Below are positions 25,953 through 34,762 of a stretch of 64,000 bases of DNA, piece by piece. The DNA lies in assembly GCA_020634495.1 (NCBI GenBank), contig JACKBR010000012.1, positions 1 to 64,000 of the forward strand, written 5' to 3'. The position numbers and the translations under genes were made by a program. Below the pieces are notes generated by a model. That model searched no databases. It saw nothing but the letters and a program-made list of their open reading frames with translations, and had not been told where the DNA came from. Position 1 is the stretch's first letter; each line of letters begins with the position of its first letter. The DNA comes from Ardenticatenaceae bacterium. Its GTDB lineage: Bacteria > Chloroflexota > Anaerolineae > Promineifilales > Promineifilaceae.

Positions 25953-26759
25953 TTGCAATCCGCTGGATTGCAAGAGCTGGTCATCATCGCCCAGGACAGC
26001 ACCGACTACGGGCATGATTTGGGCCTGAAAAATGGCCTGTCCCATCTGCTCAAAGAAATCACCAACGCCGCGCCAGACATTCCCTGGATTCGCCTCATGT
26101 ATGCTTACCCCGGCTACGTCACCGATGAACTCATCGAGACGATGGCCACCACGCCGCAAATAGTGAATTATTTAGACATTCCGTTGCAGCATGGCCACCG
26201 CGAAACGCTCAAGCGGATGCGCCGCCCGGCCAACATCGAGTGGGTCTACAAGACGGTAGAAAAATTGAGCACAGCCATGCCAGATATCGCCATTCGCACC
26301 ACGTTTATTGTGGGCTATCCTGGTGAAACGGACGAAGAATTTGACGGTCTGAAGCAGTTTGTGCAGGATTTGCAGTTTGATCGCTTTGGCGCGTTCACTT
26401 ACTCGTATGAAGCCTCTACGCCGTCGGCTACTGTTTCCTGGCAGGTGCCAGAAGAGGTAAAAGAGGCGCGTTTGGAAGAGCTGATGGCGCTGCAACAGCC
26501 GATTTCGTTGGCCAAAAACCAGAAGCTGGTGGGGCAGACGCTGCCCATCTTCATCGAGGGGCATGGCGATGGGGTGAGCGTGGGCCGCTCTTACCGGGAC
26601 GCGCCGGAGATTGATGGCATGGTGTTTGTGCCGGGCGAGCTGCCCGTTGGCGAACTGGTGCCGGTGCGCATTGATGGGGCAATGGTGTATGACTTGACGG
26701 GGGTGGTGGAAACGGCCGTTCCGCAATCTATCCAGTTATCGGTGAGCGGTAAACAGTAA
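25953..26759 (+). pseudogene. Duplicated 3' fragment of rimO, frame intact
   Basis: 268 codons matching the C-terminal two-thirds of RimO: rest of the radical-SAM barrel ('LVIIAQDSTDYGHDLGLKNG', 'IPLQHGHRETLKRMRRP', 'RTTFIVGYPGETDEEFDG') and the TRAM domain ('VGQTLPIFIEGHGDGVSVGR'). It lacks the methylthiotransferase domain and the CxxxCxxC cluster, so it cannot be active alone. The only start is a TTG at 25953 directly after a TAA stop. It is nearly identical to 24412-24560 and then differs mainly by silent third-position changes, whereas the first copy has frameshifts. This points to divergence under selection before the break, or to a join of two strain variants. Confidence 0.85.
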
Positions 26760-26796
26760 TCGGTCCCGCCAGGCCGTAAACGACCTAGCTACAAAA

Positions 26797-26861
26797 TGAA
26801 AGCCCCAGAGGGGCTAAAATCCAGGCCCAACGGGCCTTCCATTTTCTAGCCGGGGGCTTAT
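26797..26861. terminator. Double hairpin after the rimO fragment
   Basis: Two perfect hairpins, AGCCCC-AGA-GGGGCT (26801-26815) and AGGCCC-AAC-GGGCCT (26823-26837), nested in a larger AAGCCCC...GGGGGCTT arrangement. It resembles GGGGCT-type intergenic repeats and may end transcription. Confidence 0.45.
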
Positions 26862-26963
26862 GAACCTGACTTAAATAAATAGGTAAACGTTTAAGGCAAA
26901 GTGTCAGGTTCATTTAAGCGATTTGGTCTCAATTTGATTACCTATTTAATTTGTAAATCGCAA

Positions 26964-27437
26964 TTAGCCCTCGGCGGGCTGTGGTGGCGGGAACGGCTTG
27001 CCAAAGGTAAAGGCGGTGGGGCTGTCGCCGTGCTGGATGAGGTGATCGAGGCGGGTTTTGGCCTCGGCCACGGTGGGAAGCTGCCCGGCAGACTGCCACC
27101 AAAGCGCGTAAATCGGCTGGTCGAGCTTTTCAAACCACTCTTTGCGCCGCCGCACAAACTGTACGTGCGCCGTTTTGTAGGTGTATTCGCGCAAGCTCTC
27201 TACAGAATCCCACACCGACATGTTGACAATGAGGAAATCGTCGGGAAACGGCCGTAACTCCGTCGCATCGCCCGCCTCCGTTTGTAAGCGCCAGACAAAG
27301 CCGGGGGCCACATCAGCCAGGGCATTGATTGGCTCCAGGCCGTCTACAAACGCCTGCATTTGCGGATCGTCCAGCGGCGCTTTCATCCGCGCAATGTTGA
27401 TTTGAGCCAGGTGGTAAGCTTGATTTTTCTCGTTCAT
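26964..27437 (-). CDS. DUF3291 domain protein
   Basis: 157 residues. 'YHLAQINIARMKAPLDDPQM', 'FVDGLEPINALADVAPGFVW' and 'FLIVNMSVWDSVESLREYTY' are typical of DUF3291, a ferredoxin-like-fold (antibiotic-biosynthesis-monooxygenase-like dimeric barrel) family of unknown biochemical role. 'WWQSAGQLPTVAEAKTRLDHL' is also characteristic. Its ATG overlaps the stop of the TfoX-like gene, so the two are co-transcribed. Confidence 0.85.
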   Translation of the reverse strand: MNEKNQAYHLAQINIARMKAPLDDPQMQAFVDGLEPINALADVAPGFVWRLQTEAGDATELRPFPDDFLIVNMSVWDSVESLREYTYKTAHVQFVRRRKEWFEKLDQPIYALWWQSAGQLPTVAEAKTRLDHLIQHGDSPTAFTFGKPFPPPQPAEG

Positions 27438-27778
27438 CTTTTCTTCTTTTTGCTGTTTTGCGCGATGGTGATGGACTCTTTTGCCCAGGCAAAGAGGTCG
27501 TCGTCATTTTGGAAAATGGCGGCGGGCAGTTGGTAGTAGGGCATGTTGTGAAACTGGGCGGCACCAGCGGCTTCGTATTGGGCACGATTGCTGTCATCCA
27601 CCTTGAAATGAATTACGTTATCGCTGCTGACGAGGGCAAACATGGCCTCTTCAATAAAAATGCCGTAGCCGCCGAACATTTTACGGCCGTTTACATCCCC
27701 CAAAACCGACAATGTGCTTACCAGAGCTTCTCCCCTTTCATAGGCTGCTTTGGTTTGCTTTGCCTCTTTTTTGCTCAT
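27434..27778 (-). CDS. TfoX/Sxy N-terminal domain protein
   Basis: 114 residues from the ATG at 27778, chosen because AAGGAGG lies 5 bases upstream; the longer frame is not needed. 'VNGRKMFGGYGIFIEEAMFALVS' (in part) and 'VIHFKVDDSNRAQYEAAGAA' follow the TfoX N-terminal domain pattern. Full TfoX regulates competence in proteobacteria; single-domain versions like this one are widespread with unknown roles. The C-terminus is lysine-rich (SKKKKR). It overlaps the DUF3291 gene by 4 bases. Confidence 0.85.
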   Translation of the reverse strand: MSKKEAKQTKAAYERGEALVSTLSVLGDVNGRKMFGGYGIFIEEAMFALVSSDNVIHFKVDDSNRAQYEAAGAAQFHNMPYYQLPAAIFQNDDDLFAWAKESITIAQNSKKKKR

Positions 27779-27800
27779 TAGATCCTCCTTCGAAAATAAT

Positions 27801-27865
27801 TTAACCGCGGAGAACGCGGAGAACGCAGAGAAAAATTTGGTAAATCTGCGCAATCTGCTGATTTT
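27801..27865. repeat. CCGCGGAGAACGCGGAG-type repeat
   Basis: 'TTAACCGCGGAGAACGCGGA' plus GAACGCAGAG on the left and 'AATCTGCGCAATCTGCTGAT' on the right. Same family as 32358-32434 and 61889-61955. Confidence 0.65.
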
Positions 27866-28055
27866 CGTTTATGGTGTTGAGCTTGCGCTCATGAAGTCCC
27901 CTTCATAACGAATATTTTTTTTATCGTGGATAGGATACAACAAAACGACGAAACGGCCGTGCCTTTTTCGACAATTCGCCCTTCTCAGGAGCCAAGAAAG
28001 TTGCAGAATCCTACCGCAAGGTGCCACATCTGCCACCTGCCCCAATCATCAACTG

Positions 28056-28064
28056 TGGTACAAT
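28056..28064 (+). promoter_or_regulatory. Extended -10 element upstream of asnS
   Basis: TGGTACAAT (extended -10 with TACAAT at 28059-28064), about 35 bases before the asnS ATG. No -35 is evident, as expected for extended -10 promoters. The same TGGTACAAT occurs at 45206-45214 ahead of the peptide permease genes. Confidence 0.4.
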
Positions 28065-28098
28065 TTCCGCTGCCAAAACACAACAACTGGAGAAAAAC

Positions 28099-29436
28099 AT
28101 GGCACCACATATTTCCATCGAAAATATTGCCGATTACGTCGGCCAACAAGTAACCGTTAAAGGCTGGCTGTACAACAGCACCCGCAAGGGCAAACTGATG
28201 TTCCTGCGCCTGCGCGACGGCAGCGGCATGACCCAGGGCGTTGCCTTTCGCCCAGAAATTGGCGAAGATTTGTTTGAAGAACTAAAACGATTGGGGCAGG
28301 AGTCTTCGGTCATTATCACGGGCACGGTAAAAGAAAATAACCGTGCTCCCGGCGTGCCTGGCGGCTATGAAATTGGCGTGGAGGCATTGGAAGTCGTGCA
28401 AGACGTGGCCGACTACCCCATTACGCCCAAAGAGCATGGCGTGGAATTCCTCATGGACAACCGCCACCTCTGGCTGCGCTCCAGCCAGCAGTGGGCCATC
28501 ATGCGCATCCGCACCACCATCAAGCGGGCCATCATCGACTTTTTAGACAACGAAGGGTTCCTCAACATCGACACGCCCATCATCACCCCGGCGGCGGCTG
28601 AAGGCACCAGCACCCTGTTCGAGTTGGGCTACTTTGACGAAAAAGCGTACCTGGCCCAAACCGGGCAGCTTTACAACGAGGCTAATATTATGGCCTTCGG
28701 CAAAGTGTACTGCTTTGGCCCCACCTTCCGCGCCGAGAAGTCTAAAACGCGCCGCCACCTGACGGAGTTTTGGATGGTGGAGCCAGAAATGGCCTTCTTT
28801 GATCTGGATGATCTGATGGATTTTGAGGAGCGCTTTGTGACCTACATTGTGCAAACCACGTTGGCCAAGCGGCAACCTGAGCTGGCGCTGCTGGAGCGTG
28901 ACCTGACTGCACTGGAAAACATCAAAGCCCCCTTCCCGCGCATCAGCTACGATGAGGCGTTGGAACGCATTCAGGCCATCCGCGAAGCAACGGACGATCC
29001 TGAGCTGAAGGAGCTGCTGGCGATTGAGTGGGGCGATGATTTTGGCTCGCCGCACGAGACGGAGCTGACGAAGCAGTTTGACAGGCCAGTGTTTGTCTAT
29101 GGCTATCCCTCGCAGGTGAAGGCGTTTTACATGGAGCCGTGGCCAAACCGGCCAGAGGTGTGCAAGAGCGTGGATTTACTGGCGCCGGAAGGGTACGGCG
29201 AAATCATCGGCGGCAGCGAGCGGATGAGCGACCCAGAGCTGCTGATTGCCGCCATTAAAAAGCATGAACTGCCGCTGGAGCATTACCAATGGTATGTGGA
29301 TTTGCGTAAATTTGGCAGCGTGCCGCACAGTGGTTTTGGCCTGGGTCTGGAGCGCACGGTGGCCTGGATTTGCGGTATTGACCACATTCGCCAGACAAGC
29401 CCGTTCCCCCGCACGCTCAACCGCATGAATCCGTAA
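28099..29436 (+). CDS. asnS: Asparaginyl-tRNA synthetase
   Basis: 445 residues, a normal length for this class IIb enzyme, which attaches asparagine to tRNA-Asn in the cytosol. The N-terminal OB-fold (1-105) binds the anticodon ('[20 protein letters not shown]'). The catalytic core shows motif 2 '[21 protein letters not shown]' (in part) and motif 3 '[16 protein letters not shown]' near the C-terminus. '[20 protein letters not shown]' is typical of AsnRS rather than AspRS. The ATG at 28099 ([10 protein letters not shown]) is chosen because it begins the OB domain and follows GGAG. The gene has no ACGGCCGT octamer. Confidence 0.95.
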   Translation: MAPHISIENIADYVGQQVTVKGWLYNSTRKGKLMFLRLRDGSGMTQGVAFRPEIGEDLFEELKRLGQESSVIITGTVKENNRAPGVPGGYEIGVEALEVVQDVADYPITPKEHGVEFLMDNRHLWLRSSQQWAIMRIRTTIKRAIIDFLDNEGFLNIDTPIITPAAAEGTSTLFELGYFDEKAYLAQTGQLYNEANIMAFGKVYCFGPTFRAEKSKTRRHLTEFWMVEPEMAFFDLDDLMDFEERFVTYIVQTTLAKRQPELALLERDLTALENIKAPFPRISYDEALERIQAIREATDDPELKELLAIEWGDDFGSPHETELTKQFDRPVFVYGYPSQVKAFYMEPWPNRPEVCKSVDLLAPEGYGEIIGGSERMSDPELLIAAIKKHELPLEHYQWYVDLRKFGSVPHSGFGLGLERTVAWICGIDHIRQTSPFPRTLNRMNP

Positions 29437-29441
29437 AAACC

Positions 29442-29502
29442 GAGGAGTGAGCATCCTCAGATGCGGCTTGTGACCGTTCGCATCTGAGGATGCTCACTCC
29501 TC
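29442..29502. terminator. Perfect 24-bp hairpin after asnS
   Basis: GAGGAGTGAGCATCCTCAGA plus TGCG pairs perfectly with its complement across a 13-nt loop, starting 5 bases after the asnS stop. There is no T-run, so it may be a repeat element or an RNA-stabilising structure as well as a terminator. Confidence 0.6.
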
Positions 29503-29523
29503 CAGCATAGAAAAAAGTTTCGT

Positions 29524-29596
29524 TTGTCATGCCCGTGAAAACGGGCATCCATCTTTTATAAGCGTGATGGATTCCCGCCTTCGCGGGAATGACAAA
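29524..29596. repeat. GTCATTCCCGCG-type double-hairpin repeat
   Basis: GTCATGCCCGTGAAAACGGG followed by CATCCATC, then GATGGATTCCCGCCTTCGCG and GGAATGACAAA. The two halves are inverted relative to each other, and each forms its own hairpin. A second copy is at 38820-38892. Confidence 0.75.
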
Positions 29597-29625
29597 TTCC
29601 ATATTGGTCTGAACCCGAAAATAGC

Positions 29626-30612
29626 ATGAATCGTAAGCAAATCTGGCAAATTGTGGGGCTGCTGGTGGTGATTGGGGCCATCGTGGCGCTGTTTGTCTGG
29701 TTTGTGGATTTGCAGGCGGTGGGGGAGGTTTTAAGCACGGCCGTTCCCAACCATCTCATTCTCGCTTCCACTTTGCTCATTTTAGGACTCCTCTTTTATG
29801 CACTGCGCTGGCAGCTGCTGCTGGGCAATAAACCTACGCTTTTACAAACATTCCACGCCAGCAACATTGGCCATGCGGGCAATATCATTGTGCCCGCCCG
29901 CGCCGGGGAGGCGATGCGCATTGTGGTGCTGGGGCAGAGCGGGGTCGTTTCTTACACGGAGGCAACGTCTAGCTTTGTGGTGGAGCGGCTGTTTGAGCAG
30001 CTCATGCGGTTGTTGGCTTTGGTAACGGCCGTTGCCGTTGGTGCAGGCATCGAGTTATCACCGGGCACAATTTTGGGCGGCGTGGCGGTGGTGGTTGGGG
30101 CCTTTGCGGGCATTCAGTGGCTGGTGCGGCAGCGCGAGCGGGTGCTGACCCGCTGGCCTGGCCGCTTTGCCCGGCTGCCGCGCATCACAGAAGACGGGGC
30201 GCGGCGTTCATTGACCGATTTGCTGGATAATTTAACGGCCGTTTCCGAACCCAAACAATTAGCCCAGGTCATGGCAACCTCCTTGTTGGCCTGGGGCTGC
30301 TTTTGGGGCTTTTTCTATGCCACCCTGCTGGCTTTGGGTGAGGGAATGCCGCCAGCCGACCGCCTGGCGGTGTCGCTGGGCGCGATGGCCCTCTCCCCAC
30401 CGTCGGCCCCCACCCAGCCAGGGATCTTTCATGCGTCTGTGGTGGTGCCGCTGGCGGCCGTTGGCTTTGACGAAGTGGCGCTCACCGCGTATGCGGTGCT
30501 GCTGCATATTTTAGAAATGGTGTGGATGATTGGGCTGGCACTTTGGGGATTGGCTCAAACGGGTTTGTCGGTGGAAAAAGTGCTAGGGCGGGCGTCTGCT
30601 AGCGATCAGTAA
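29626..30612 (+). CDS. Lysylphosphatidylglycerol synthase/YbhN-like membrane protein
   Basis: 328 residues with about eight hydrophobic helices. 'ALRWQLLLGNKPTLLQTFHA' and 'GHAGNIIVPARAGEAMRIVVL' match the UPF0104/LPG_synthase_TM family, where the R-W and P-x-R-x-G-E-x-x-R residues are characteristic. Family members include the flippase half of MprF and AglD-type proteins near glycan genes. The end ('PPSAPTQPGIFHASVVVPLAA') matches the family pattern PS-x-G-x-G-x-F. The substrate is not readable. The gene overlaps the convergent Nudix gene by 14 bases. Confidence 0.8.
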   Translation: MNRKQIWQIVGLLVVIGAIVALFVWFVDLQAVGEVLSTAVPNHLILASTLLILGLLFYALRWQLLLGNKPTLLQTFHASNIGHAGNIIVPARAGEAMRIVVLGQSGVVSYTEATSSFVVERLFEQLMRLLALVTAVAVGAGIELSPGTILGGVAVVVGAFAGIQWLVRQRERVLTRWPGRFARLPRITEDGARRSLTDLLDNLTAVSEPKQLAQVMATSLLAWGCFWGFFYATLLALGEGMPPADRLAVSLGAMALSPPSAPTQPGIFHASVVVPLAAVGFDEVALTAYAVLLHILEMVWMIGLALWGLAQTGLSVEKVLGRASASDQ

Positions 30613-31177
30613 TAAATTGGTAGGAGTCGATGGGCTGCCAAACCCAGCGGTGTCTTTTAACCGGATCGATAAGGCCATCGGTTTGATTTTCGCGCCAAAA
30701 CCCTTCGGTTGGTAAACCAGAAACGGCCGCTTCTAGCAAATGAAAATTGTATTGTGAAGGAAGCCCCGGATAGGAAATTGAATTGGTATTGGCCTGGTGC
30801 TGCTGGTGGCTTTCCATGCGCAAGTTTACCCGGTCGCCCGATACGCCCAATTCCTCACGTAAACAGCGGTAAGCAGCGTCTTGAATCGTTTCCCCTGGTT
30901 TTATCTTTTCAGAAGGTGGTTGGTCCCGATAGCGATGCTGGCCGTCAAAAAATTCTTGCTCCGCCTCCACCAGCAACAAAGCACCCTGGCGAACGATGAT
31001 TTGCACCACCTCTACCACACGCAATGGCGGATCATCCTTTAGCTGAACTTCACCCGCCTTAAGTTCCTGCCACAAATTACTCAGACTCTTGCTGCCGTTG
31101 TTTCCCCATTTGTCATAAGGAATCTCATGTTTTCTTAGCCATGCTTTCAGGGCATCAATAGTGGGAAATTGATTCAC
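30599..31177 (-). CDS. Nudix hydrolase-like protein
   Basis: 192 residues. The N-terminus (about 1-55) reads like a small DNA- or ligand-binding helical domain ('LKAWLRKHEIPYDKWGNNGS'). The Nudix box lies at about residues 92-110 ('KPGETIQDAAYRCLREELGV'). The canonical R-E-U-x-E-E-x-G-U has Cys instead of the first Glu, while the two metal-binding glutamates remain. Nudix enzymes hydrolyse nucleoside diphosphates linked to other groups. The substrate is not predictable here. It is convergent with the YbhN-like gene. Confidence 0.75.
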   Translation of the reverse strand: MNQFPTIDALKAWLRKHEIPYDKWGNNGSKSLSNLWQELKAGEVQLKDDPPLRVVEVVQIIVRQGALLLVEAEQEFFDGQHRYRDQPPSEKIKPGETIQDAAYRCLREELGVSGDRVNLRMESHQQHQANTNSISYPGLPSQYNFHLLEAAVSGLPTEGFWRENQTDGLIDPVKRHRWVWQPIDSYQFITDR

Positions 31178-31313
31178 AATAATCCTTTTTCCAGTTTATA
31201 CGGGCGTGTCTATTTTTACAGTATTGAAGATTTTTTACGAGTAAAAAACGCTTAGTCAATCGATACAGCAACGCTTTCTGTTAATATGATACTCGCAGTC
31301 ATTTGGGCATGCC

Positions 31314-31403
31314 ATGAGAATCTTCCTATTGGGTATGGCGCTGTTATTTTGCGGGGTATTTCTGTATCTTCTGATAACGTATTGGGTGAACGGCCGTTTC
31401 CCA
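31314..31403 (+). other. Possible truncated small membrane protein
   Basis: An ATG at 31314 opens 'MRIFLLGMALLFCGVFLYLL' then ITYWVNGRF, a convincing single transmembrane helix. After 31403 the frame runs antisense through the ABC permease and looks accidental. This may be the start of a broken gene or a chance hydrophobic frame. Confidence 0.2.
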
Positions 31404-32240
31404 TCAAAGATCGCGGCGGGAAAAGCTAACCAGACTGAGCAGCAAAAGCACGGCCGCATACCCTACTGCGTAGCCTATCATCAAATCAGAAGGTTGGGAG
31501 AGTACCACAAACGGCCCGGCGGCAAAAGGGGAAGTTGTCACACGCGGTTGCAGCAAAACCAGCACTTGCCGCCACAATATTTCTGTGGGGATGAGCAAAC
31601 TAGTGACGATGCCAATGTCAACGGCCGTTTCATTTTGTAATAAACTGCCAATTTGCTCCACCCAGCCGCCAATAAAGGCAATGCCTACCAGCATAAACGC
31701 CAGCACCCCATTGGCCAGGGTAGACAGACGGGTGCCGCCCAGCAATGACAGCGACAGCACCAGCAGCCCTTGCAGCAGCATAATGCCTAGCCCAGCGGGA
31801 ATATTGGTGACGGCAAAGCCGGTGCGCCAGCGGTACAGCAAAATAGTGCCGCCCGCCAACAGCAGCGTGTACACGCCAATAATGGCGGCAAAGCCCAACC
31901 ATTTGCCCAAAATAATTTCCCAGCGGCGGATCGGTTTGGTGACCAAGGCTTCAATGGTGTGGGAATCAATCTCGCCAGAAACGGCCGTTACCGAGAGTAA
32001 AATCGCCAGCACCACCACCAGCAAATTGATCATGTACAGGCTGGCCGCAAACAATGCCCCCAGCCCCACCTCAATTTCTTGAAGCGCCACACCAACCCGT
32101 TCAATTTCCCGGAAGATGAGGTGCAGTCCCAGGCCAAAGATGGCCAAAAAGCCCAGGGCCAGCAGCAGCGACAGCCACAACACCTTGCGGCGCTGCGTTT
32201 CACGGATGGTTAGTTCGGCAAAAATAAGAACCGTTTTCAT
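31404..32240 (-). CDS. ABC-2 type transporter permease
   Basis: 278 residues with six membrane helices: one near the N-terminus (about 20-40), then 62-85, 105-130, 140-165, 170-190 and 250-270. 'SGEIDSHTIEALVTKPIRRW' is a typical ABC-2 permease cytoplasmic loop, in which regulated expression of export substrates contacts the ATPase. It pairs with the ATPase gene 200 bases upstream on the same strand; a palindromic repeat pair separates them. The exported substrate is unknown. Confidence 0.85.
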   Translation of the reverse strand: MKTVLIFAELTIRETQRRKVLWLSLLLALGFLAIFGLGLHLIFREIERVGVALQEIEVGLGALFAASLYMINLLVVVLAILLSVTAVSGEIDSHTIEALVTKPIRRWEIILGKWLGFAAIIGVYTLLLAGGTILLYRWRTGFAVTNIPAGLGIMLLQGLLVLSLSLLGGTRLSTLANGVLAFMLVGIAFIGGWVEQIGSLLQNETAVDIGIVTSLLIPTEILWRQVLVLLQPRVTTSPFAAGPFVVLSQPSDLMIGYAVGYAAVLLLLSLVSFSRRDL

Positions 32241-32255
32241 AGCTTTTTTACTTAG

Positions 32256-32434
32256 AATCTATCCGAAAGAGCCACAGAGGAAAAAGAGAATTCAGAGGCT
32301 TTGCACCTAAACTCAAAAACCTCTGTGTATTCTGTGGCTAATATTCGGATAGGTATTTAACCGCAGAAAACGCGGAGATCGCAGAGGGGATCAATAAGAG
32401 AAATCTGCGTTAATCTGCGCAATCTGCGGATAAC
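32256..32434. repeat. Two palindromic repeats between ABC genes
   Basis: First element: CTATCCGAAAGAGCCACAGA on the left pairs with TCTGTGGCTAATATTCGGAT on the right (32258-32355). Second element: TTAACCGCAGAAAACGCGGA on the left and 'AATCTGCGCAATCTGCGGAT' on the right (32357-32434). The two families sit head to tail and also occur separately elsewhere in the window. Confidence 0.7.
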
Positions 32435-32437
32435 CAT

Positions 32438-33361
32438 TCATCCCTCGGATTGGGTGCCGACGATTTGCATGAACCGTTCCTCCAGGGTGATTGGTTGGGG
32501 GGTCAGTTCGTACAGCGTGTGCCCCTGTTCGATTAGCCAGTGGGCCAGTTGGGGAATGCTATTTTCATCAGGCAGGTTCAGGTAGATACGGCCGTTCGCC
32601 CCATCAACCCGCACCTCATCGCCAAACATGGCCAATTTTGCCAGCAAATCTGGCCCTGGCTGCCCCACGCGCACCACAATGGGAACGGCCGTCATCGCCT
32701 CATGCAGCGCCACCGTTTCCAGCACCTCTCCCTGGCGAATAAAGGTCACCCGGTCACAGGTTTGTTCTACTTCGCTGAGCAAATGAGAGTTGAGGAAAAC
32801 GGCCGTACCGCGCTGCCGCAGCTGGGTGATCACATCCCGCACCAGCCGCCGCCCCAACGGGTCTAGCCCAGAGGTTGGCTCATCCAAAAAGATAAGTTCT
32901 GGATTGTTGAGCAGCGCCTGGGCCAGCCCGATGCGCTGCAACATCCCTTTAGAAAATGCCCGCAGCGGCGTTTCGGCCCGGTCTTGCAGCCCCACCAGCG
33001 CCAGGAGTTCTGGAATGGCCTGTCGTCGGGCGGCTGTGGGCATTTGCTGTAAACGGCCGTGTAAATCTAAAAATTCGGCTGCTTTGAGCCATTCATGAAA
33101 ACGAAAATGCTCTGGCAGGAAGCCGATTTTGGCCCGCGTTGCCCGATCCCCCAATGGCTGGCCCAGCAAAGTGGCGCTGCCCGCTGTGGGCGCGGTAAGG
33201 CCCAGCAACATTTTGATAGAGGTGGTCTTGCCTGCGCCGTTTGGCCCCAAGAAGCCAAAAACTTCCCCTCGTTTCACCTGGAGCGTGAGGTTGGCAACGG
33301 CCGTTTTCTGGCCAAACTGCTTACAAAGGCCAGACGCTTCAATGGCAAATTCATTCATCAT
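32438..33361 (-). CDS. ABC transporter ATP-binding protein (exporter type)
   Basis: 307 residues. Walker A 'FLGPNGAGKTTSIKML' (residues about 38-53), Q-loop region 'IGFLPEHFRF', signature 'FSKGMLQRIGLAQALL', Walker B 'ELIFLDEPTSGLDPLG' and H-loop 'FLNSHLLSEVE'. The signature FSKGM replaces LSGGQ, as in the CcmA/NatA class. The start at 33361 overlaps the stop of the upstream gene (TAATG); a second ATG lies three bases on. It works with the permease at 31404-32240. Confidence 0.92.
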   Translation of the reverse strand: MMNEFAIEASGLCKQFGQKTAVANLTLQVKRGEVFGFLGPNGAGKTTSIKMLLGLTAPTAGSATLLGQPLGDRATRAKIGFLPEHFRFHEWLKAAEFLDLHGRLQQMPTAARRQAIPELLALVGLQDRAETPLRAFSKGMLQRIGLAQALLNNPELIFLDEPTSGLDPLGRRLVRDVITQLRQRGTAVFLNSHLLSEVEQTCDRVTFIRQGEVLETVALHEAMTAVPIVVRVGQPGPDLLAKLAMFGDEVRVDGANGRIYLNLPDENSIPQLAHWLIEQGHTLYELTPQPITLEERFMQIVGTQSEG

Positions 33362-33672
33362 TAGGTGGAATAATGTTCGTGCCAGGTGTGGCCACAAAAT
33401 TTACATTTGTATTCGTGCAAAAAACGGTGGTGCGTGCCGGGCAAAACAACTCTATCCGGGGCGGCTACCTCATCTAGCAGCTCTGCACGGCGAACCGGCT
33501 GCATCTTTTTCCAGCGTTTACAGCTTGGGCATTGCACCTGCCAGCGCTCCGTCTGGTTTTCGCCTTCCTGCTCCGGTGTAGAGCTGTCTTTGCGACTGGT
33601 CACAACCAGGTAAAACAACCCAGCCACAATGACAAACAAAGCGATTGGCAAAAACAAGGGATGCTCGAACAT
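33361..33672 (-). CDS. Small zinc-ribbon membrane protein
   Basis: 103 residues. One N-terminal transmembrane helix (about 5-24), an acidic linker, then two CxxC knuckles (CPSC at about 50 and CKFC near 91, followed by HTWHEH). It lies between the anti-sigma gene (5 bases) and the ATPase gene (1-base overlap), so it is part of the same transcription unit. No function is known to me; zinc binding is inferred from the cysteine spacing. Confidence 0.7.
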   Translation of the reverse strand: MFEHPLFLPIALFVIVAGLFYLVVTSRKDSSTPEQEGENQTERWQVQCPSCKRWKKMQPVRRAELLDEVAAPDRVVLPGTHHRFLHEYKCKFCGHTWHEHYST

Positions 33673-33677
33673 GCCTT

Positions 33678-34676
33678 TTATTCTAGCGTATTTGCCAGCT
33701 CGGCCAATGCAGGCATGGTTTGGGGGCCAACCAGCAGATAGAGACGGCCGTTTTCTTGCCAGATCAGCGCATGAAAATTGTTGTCCAGACTGCTCAAACC
33801 GATGCCGCTGGAGCCATTCACCGTCATCTCCTCAAAGGAAGCTATATCGGCGGGAATGGGCAGCAGCAGCGTACTTGTCCAATCAATTTGACGGGCTAAA
33901 CGACTGGCCTCCAGCGGATTCAGCCCCAGAATTTGCAGCAAGGCTTCACCCAGCACAGCCGGGTCTAGCCTTTCTGGATATTGAACCAGCGGGCTGTCTA
34001 GTTGCAGCAGCGTCGTGCCATCGTCCCAACGCTGCTCAACACCGTTGAAGGTGACCACCGTAATCCTGGCCCCATCGATGCCGGGCGGCAGCAAATTGGG
34101 ATCGAGATTGGCCGCTTCCAGCAAAGCTCTGGCGCTGGCTTCATCAATGGTGAAATCGCCGCTGCCGCCTTCAGAGATGAAAATTTCGGCAGGGTTTCCC
34201 AAAGTAGGCAGGGTGCGAACGGCCGTTAGCCCTGTCATTCTGGCGGCTTCGGCCAAAGAATCGGCCGGGGTTAAACGGCCTGGCTCCTGCCCGATGTGCA
34301 GTTCGCCGGGCATGACGCCTTCTTCAGCTACCTGCTGTAGCATGGCCAACTGCTCTGGGGAGATAGAGATGGCGGCAAACTTTTGCACGCGAAACAGGCT
34401 GAGTAAATCGCTGGCGGCGGCCCGGACGGCGGGGAAGCTAAAGGTGATGATGAGTAAGGTGATGGCTAAGGAAACGGCCGTTGCCAAACGACGCTGCGGG
34501 GCGGCGAACAATTGACCCAGCCGCGCCAACCAACCTGGCTGCCTGGCTGGCGCAAGCGCCACTTGCAGCCGGGCAAACGCCTGCCGCGCCGGACGGGGTG
34601 TATCGGCTGCTGTCGGCTCCAGCACCGACAACTGTTCCATTACTTCCTGAATTTGCTTCTCCTGTTCGTTCATCAC
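33678..34676 (-). CDS. Probable anti-sigma factor (membrane-spanning)
   Basis: 332 residues. A cytoplasmic N-terminal part (1-85) is followed by one transmembrane helix (about 88-108, 'AVSLAITLLIITFSFPAV'). The extracytoplasmic region ends in 'FHALIWQENGRLYLLVG', a pattern seen in DUF4367/anti-sigma sensor domains. It is encoded immediately downstream of an ECF sigma factor, the usual gene order for a sigma/anti-sigma pair. No zinc-binding HxxxCxxC motif is present. Stress released by cleavage of this protein would free the sigma factor (inference from the class). Confidence 0.65.
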   Translation of the reverse strand: MMNEQEKQIQEVMEQLSVLEPTAADTPRPARQAFARLQVALAPARQPGWLARLGQLFAAPQRRLATAVSLAITLLIITFSFPAVRAAASDLLSLFRVQKFAAISISPEQLAMLQQVAEEGVMPGELHIGQEPGRLTPADSLAEAARMTGLTAVRTLPTLGNPAEIFISEGGSGDFTIDEASARALLEAANLDPNLLPPGIDGARITVVTFNGVEQRWDDGTTLLQLDSPLVQYPERLDPAVLGEALLQILGLNPLEASRLARQIDWTSTLLLPIPADIASFEEMTVNGSSGIGLSSLDNNFHALIWQENGRLYLLVGPQTMPALAELANTLE

Positions 34677-34685
34677 ATCACCTGT

Positions 34686-34762
34686 TTCAGTATTCAGTTT
34701 TCAGTAGGTTAGTAATCAGTTTGCCACTCACTCACTGATTACTGGCTCACTGATTACTGTTC
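34686..34762. repeat. CAGTATTCAGT-type palindromic repeat
   Basis: 'CAGTATTCAGTTTTCAGTAG' ... 'ACTCACTGATTACTGGCTCA' and CTGATTACTG. It lies between the sigma factor stop and the anti-sigma start, within the probable operon. Confidence 0.7.
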
